From Limanda limanda (Eukaryota; Chordata; Actinopteri; Pleuronectiformes; Pleuronectidae): DNA of 64,000 nucleotides. Below are positions 35,621 to 64,000 of this stretch, piece by piece. Within the stretch, counting starts at the first letter, position 1; each line of letters starts with the position of its first letter. The stretch lies in assembly GCF_963576545.1 (NCBI RefSeq), contig NC_083642.1:5388188-5452187 (forward strand). The letters are read 5' to 3'. Under the pieces are notes generated by a model, which had not been told where the DNA came from, did not search any database, and saw only the letters and a list, made by a program, of their open reading frames with translations. Made by a program: the position numbers and the translations under genes.

Positions 35621-35860
35621 CTTTGCACGTACACAGCTTTTAAAGGTCTCAGGACCGGCAGCAGCGTGCACGCCCCCGGCACTTTTGGCTGCGTTGCGCA
35701 CGCGTGACGCACGGAGCCCTGGGTCGTGTAGTTTGTTTACGTCGCAATGCTGCATGGGAGTTGAAGTTCATGTTGCAGCGGCTGCGTGCAACTCCGCACG
35801 AACGCACTTCTGCTCCTCTGACGTCATGGCTGGCAGACGTCACGAACGGCAGTGGGTTCA
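34000..35860. promoter_or_regulatory. GC-rich 5' region of rsbn1
   Basis: The first exon and upstream flank of rsbn1 are GC-rich with frequent CpG (for example gcgttgcgcacgcgtgacgc near 35692), unlike the AT-rich introns around them. This fits a CpG-island promoter near 35620-35860. Part of the GC content of the exons is coding. No core promoter element was identified. Confidence 0.4.
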
Positions 35861-35864
35861 ACGA

Positions 35865-35924
35865 GTGTGTGTGTGTGTGTGTGAGTGAGTGTGTGTGTGT
35901 CAGTGAGTGTGTGTGTGTGTGTGT

Positions 35925-35980
<56 letters not shown>
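35865..35980. repeat. (GT)n microsatellite upstream of rsbn1
   Basis: A long, slightly interrupted GT/CA dinucleotide array of about 115 bases lies roughly 250 bases upstream of the rsbn1 start. Open frames here on both strands are products of the repeat. Confidence 0.95.
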
Positions 35981-35981
<1 letters not shown>

Positions 35982-36114
35982 CCAAGTATTACTCATGTTG
36001 TGGGGACCTACATCTGGACATACAGTTTTATAATAGAGGGACGTTATGGGGACAGAACTAAAATCAAGTCCTCATAATGTAGAGACTTTATGATGGTGAA
36101 GACTTGTTCTAAGG

Positions 36115-36450
36115 TTAGTTTAAGATTAAGATTAAGATACTTTATTTATTTATTCGTCCCAAACACATGCACAGACATGCACAAGCACACTCATGCAAGG
36201 AGGGAAATGTAACCTCTGCTTTTAACCCATCTGGTGCAGGACACACAGAGCAGTGAGCAGCCGTGTACGGCGCCCGGGGGGCAGATGTTGGGGGAGTAAG
36301 GTGCCTTGCTCAGGGGCACTAGACAGGGTAGGGAGAATCCTCTTGGATTTTTGGACAGATCATTCCAGGTTCGTCTTTTTGTTGTTTCTCCGTGGAGTCG
36401 AACCAGAGTCGAACCAGAGACCTTTTCTGCCCATAGTCCAAGTTTCTGCC
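36115..36450 (-). repeat. Teleost dispersed repeat, SINE-like
   Basis: The block contains ttaacccatctggtgcagg, acggcgcccggggggcag and ggtgccttgctcaggggcac, phrases I recognise as parts of a very common fish interspersed repeat. On the minus strand it has ggttcgactcc, like the B-box of a tRNA-derived promoter, doubled by a short tandem duplication. The repeat family name is uncertain. Confidence 0.55.
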
Positions 36451-38497
36451 ACAGGTCAGGCTGAGGCTCAGCTTGAGGTGGAATCAGTTTAAGAACGTTC
36501 TATTATGTGTGTTATATATATGTATGTATGTATAATAGGCCAAAAGGTTGTCGAAGTGAGTGGTTCTCAAACAGTGTGCATGGAACATCAGGGAAATAAA
36601 TAAAGAGTGACACCAAGTTGCATGAATATGATTTATATAGAAAAGGTAAACAGAAAAGTTCTCAAAACAACTCTTTTTGAATCAATTCCTTTTTAATCAA
36701 TTGCTTCCCCTGTCACTGTTCAAACTTATTGCAGCTTCTCAAGAAAACGTTGAGAACCACTGGTCTAAGTTCAGGCTGAACAACTTGGATTTCTTTATAA
36801 GAAAATATCAGGGGGATTAAAATAAGAGAATCTTAAAAGCACTAACTTTGAGGTGATTTGGGAAATGAAAGATGAGAAAAAGAGTAAAAAAAACAATATT
36901 TAGAAAATGGATCGTCTGTGTTTGCTATCGATTGTGTTCTGAAAAAAATGAGAAACTGATTTAGGTTATTTACTTTGAGGACGTATCTGCAGCGGAGTGG
37001 AATAATTGTTTTCGTGCAAAGATAGTTGATGTTAAAAAGAGAACAGAAGCAGCAGGATTCATATCCCTTCGATCAGATAGACTCTAAAATAAATGAAAAT
37101 ACCACAGCGGTGTTTATTCAGTAAACCTTTATTTATCAGTGCATGAACGGAATGCCATGACCACATTATTCATTTTCACCCATTTTATATCCTTTTCCTC
37201 TCGGTTCCCTTAGAAAAATAATGAAACGATTTACAGAGGTTTTAGATTTTTTTCTGCATGAAGGCAAGTATTTATACAGGTGCTGTACAATTTATAAACA
37301 TTTACAACTAACCATGATGTTAAAATCAAGATAACTTCTTTTGTTTTTCTACGTTGGAGCGATGCAAGGCCACGGTGTCCTACGTGGTGACGAACCGGTG
37401 AAACCCACGGCAGCCCATCATTCCACAATGACAATAAATTAGTAAACGGCCTCAGAGAAGATGCTGCTGTGCATCTTTTAAAAACAGGCACGCCGATGAC
37501 GCCACAGGTTTGAACCACTAGATGTCGCTGTACTCCGCCGTTATGAACTACACTACATTTTATTTTCAGATCAGGGAGCAGCTGATTCTAATAAATAAAA
37601 AATAGATTTTTTTCGTCCCTGTTTAATTAAATTTGATAAACTTCAAATGGAAATCGTTTTTTTTCCCACAACCACCAACTCCCTCCCTCCCTCCACGTGT
37701 GGTAAATTAACTGCATTCTTTTTTGGGAGCCTGGTTTTATTTATAACACAAAAGTGACAGCCGTGGTGTTGTTAATAATTAACAGCTAAGCAAAAAAAAA
37801 TATATATAAAGCACATGCTATTCTTTCTTTCTTCCTTCTCACATTTGATGGTCACGTACTAAATAAAAAAATAGATCAAAAATAGATTTGGAGGTTAGAG
37901 TGAGGAGATAACAACACGTCGTTTGTGCCCACAATAAAAATATCTCAGTTTTCAGCGAGTCGACTCACATACAATTCAACTCGTCTAAATTATATCAATA
38001 TACGTGTCATCGCTTTTGTTAAATAATAATATATGCTTCTGATTAAGTATAGTCGATGCTACAGCGAATGTCCAAAACACACAGGCCTACCAGTCAGCTT
38101 GTATACGTACACACACATAGACCTAAAAATACAGAGCTGCAAACAGTAGACGACAACATGACTCGGGGCCGTGAACTCCTAGAAATAGAATGCATAGATT
38201 TCGAATGCTGTAACAATTTCAGATGGTGACGCTTATTCACACATTCTATTTCTGCACTTTGAATCCACATCGAAAGTGAAATGACGGCGCGGGATATGTG
38301 CACTGACAGTTGTGTTTACATATATATAACTTCAATAAATTACATTATGCTTTTTTTATTATCAACACACGTGTGACAAACATTAGAACTAGAACCACAA
38401 GTATCTGGTCTGCTGATTGATGCATATAAAGCTCCGGGGCGGTCTGTCCACCCTCTGGTACGCTAGTGGGATCAGAGTGTTTCAGAGTGAATACAGT

Positions 38498-38538
<41 letters not shown>

Positions 38539-39150
38539 GCACTCACACACTCTCAAAGAACAGGCCGTAAATGACTTAGAAGACACTCCGTCAACCCTTT
38601 GCTGCCAATTTTAAGAGAAACCCACCAGCCTCATTTGTTTTACTACATCCATCAGTGACAGCCACAGTGACTCAGTCCTGCCAGGAAGAGAAGCTGAGGG
38701 ATTGTAGGAATGTGCCTTAAACCTCTAAAAGTGACAAAAACTAAAACAAATGAAACCCCATAAACCCAGGATCCTTCGTGTCTGTGAGCAGACGGGCGGA
38801 GCTGCTCGTGCGGTCGAGTGCAACGCGGAGCAGCTGCTTCTAACCGGAGTCTGTGATTGGCACAAAATAGACTTCAGTGTCGCATTCAAAACATCGGCTC
38901 TGACGCCATCTGATGCAAAGGTGGCTGCGAGCGAGCACGTGTGTCGGATCGGACGTCAGCAGCTTTGATGCAAACCAACCGAGGCAAACTGGGTGAAAGA
39001 AAAAAACACAAAAGAACAGACAAGCAACGAGAAGCTATGTTGCTGGTTACACAGTGATCTGCTTCGTCCGTGAGAAAGAAAAATCCTTCATTTCCGGATG
39101 TTCAGAGGCTCAGCTTTATCTTCATAGATGCAGAGAGTCCTGGAAAGACT
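36451..39150. other. Region 3' of magi3, probable 3' UTR and spacer
   Basis: No exon was seen on either strand. On the minus strand, two AATAAA signals lie at about 37116-37130, a plausible magi3 polyadenylation region about 2 kb past its stop codon. A (CA)n microsatellite lies at 38503-38535. The stretch is otherwise AT-rich. Confidence 0.4.
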
Positions 39151-62905
<23,755 letters not shown>

Positions 62906-64000
62906 CTGGGGCCAGGCATGGGACGAGGGACACGGGCATGGAGAGAGAGAGAGGGAGGGTTTGTGAGTAAGGGTACGGGAGGTGGTAGAAGGAGAAGGAG
63001 ACAGGGGGTGAGAGTGTGGCGCCATGGGAGCTCCTCTGGGCTCCTCGCATCTCTCCTCCCTGCTGCTGCTGCTGGAGCTGCTCGTTCCTCTGTTCACTGG
63101 GTGGACGGTTACATCCACGAGAGAGGAAGGGGAAGAGAGAGAGGGAGAGAGGGAGAAAGAGAGAGAGAGTACACAGAGAGAGGACGGAAGCACGGCAATT
63201 GCCATAGGATTTGCATGTCAGCAGCGATGTACTGGGAACTGCCTCCGAGGCAAGAGCCGAGCAGACCAATGCTTCAGCACGAGCACCACATCACAACTCT
63301 ATTAGGATCACACATGTGTGTGTTTGCCCAATCTTAATGTGTGTGTGTGTGTGTGTGTTTGTGTAGCTTCATCATGGCATTGAACGCTCAGTCTGTTCGG
63401 CTGGGGACACTGAATGGTGGAGATGGAAAGTGACAGCGGTTGACTGGAAGACGTCTTTAGCTTTTTGTGCTGAAATTGGGGCCTCTTTCTTTTCACCACT
63501 TATGAAGTCAGAATAAATGACGTCGCACAAACATTTGCTCGAGGCCATTCGCCGCATTCAGGCCTCGCAGAGGAATACAAACACGGGTCTGCTGTGCACT
63601 TGGGGGGGCATGCGGGCTTCACAAAAGAAAAGAAATGGTTGCAGTAATGCACGACCATTACTAAACCACCGTCAAGGCGAAGTCATGTGTCCTCGACCAC
63701 TTCCTTCTGTTGCACATCTGTAATCCAATCCACGCACACGATGACAAAAGGTTTTAATAAAGTGCGTTTGCGACGAGACAATTCATGAAGTGAGGGATCA
63801 GGAGCGACATCTGTCCAGCAGGGGGAGTCGTCTTGGCTGAGCTCCTCCCGAACATCATCACATTACAGCCAAGAGAGATTATTTCTCATCCCTGACAATG
63901 TTTCTCTCTTCTGCCTTCGGATGCAACTTATACTGCGTCCGTGCCAATTTTCTATTCCAAATATCTGAGTCTCAGCTCCAAGATAAACATGAAGTGATTG
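62906..64000. other. magi3 intron reaching the right edge
   Basis: No guanylate-kinase or N-terminal PDZ sequence was recognised here. GA-rich (63119-63180) and GT (63338-63358) arrays are present. An open frame runs upstream of exon 62743-62905 on the minus strand, but it is Ser/Leu low-complexity without a supported splice structure. Confidence 0.45.

Noticed and set aside
62906..63269. Continuation of the magi3 frame upstream of exon 62743-62905
   Set aside because: A clean acceptor at 62906 and loss of MAGI3 similarity upstream show this is intron; the Ser/Leu content is low complexity.

Overview
This window looks like teleost fish genomic DNA. The evidence is split vertebrate genes with canonical GT/AG introns, vertebrate-specific families (PTPN22, RSBN1, MAGI3, anion exchanger, CD300/pIgR-like receptor, CD44-type link domains), long CA/GT and GA microsatellites, and retroelement tails and a Penelope-like element typical of fish. 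The species cannot be named from the sequence.

Layout. (1) 1-8.9 kb is a decayed mosaic of at least four partial copies of the membrane domain of an SLC4 anion exchanger (closest to SLC4A1/band 3). They are interleaved with exons resembling the CD44 hyaluronan-binding link domain, a gypsy-type gag fragment, an orphan coiled-coil exon and a 5' piece of 18S rRNA. Stops, a frameshift, lost splice sites and fused half-exons show that most copies are pseudogenes. (2) 8.9-14.8 kb has no host gene. It holds a Penelope-like reverse transcriptase relic and two LTR-type repeats. (3) 14.9-17.2 kb, minus strand: a complete five-exon immunoglobulin-superfamily membrane receptor. (4) 18.4-28.3 kb, plus strand: a complete ptpn22 with 26 coding exons and all splice phases consistent (832 codons plus stop). 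(5) 30.9-35.6 kb, minus strand: a complete rsbn1 with 7 coding exons (779 codons plus stop). (6) 39.2-62.9 kb, minus strand: the 3' 17 coding exons of magi3, holding two WW and five PDZ domains. The N-terminal PDZ and guanylate-kinase exons lie beyond the right edge.

ptpn22, rsbn1 and magi3 are neighbours in mammals too, so this is a conserved syntenic block. ptpn22 and rsbn1 are transcribed toward each other. The products act separately: a phosphatase restraining antigen-receptor signalling, a nuclear chromatin-associated protein, and a junctional scaffold. The immune receptor lies head to head with ptpn22 across about 1.1 kb.

I found no clearly new multi-gene system. The most unusual material is the anion-exchanger/CD44 mosaic with 18S rDNA captured at a deletion junction. 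Next come an LTR element nested in a TTAA-flanked inverted-repeat element, a receptor V domain lacking its canonical F-strand cysteine, repeated C-terminal modules in Ptpn22, and a WW domain of Magi3 that lacks its first tryptophan. Exon borders were read by eye from splice sites and reading phase. No alignment or database search was run.
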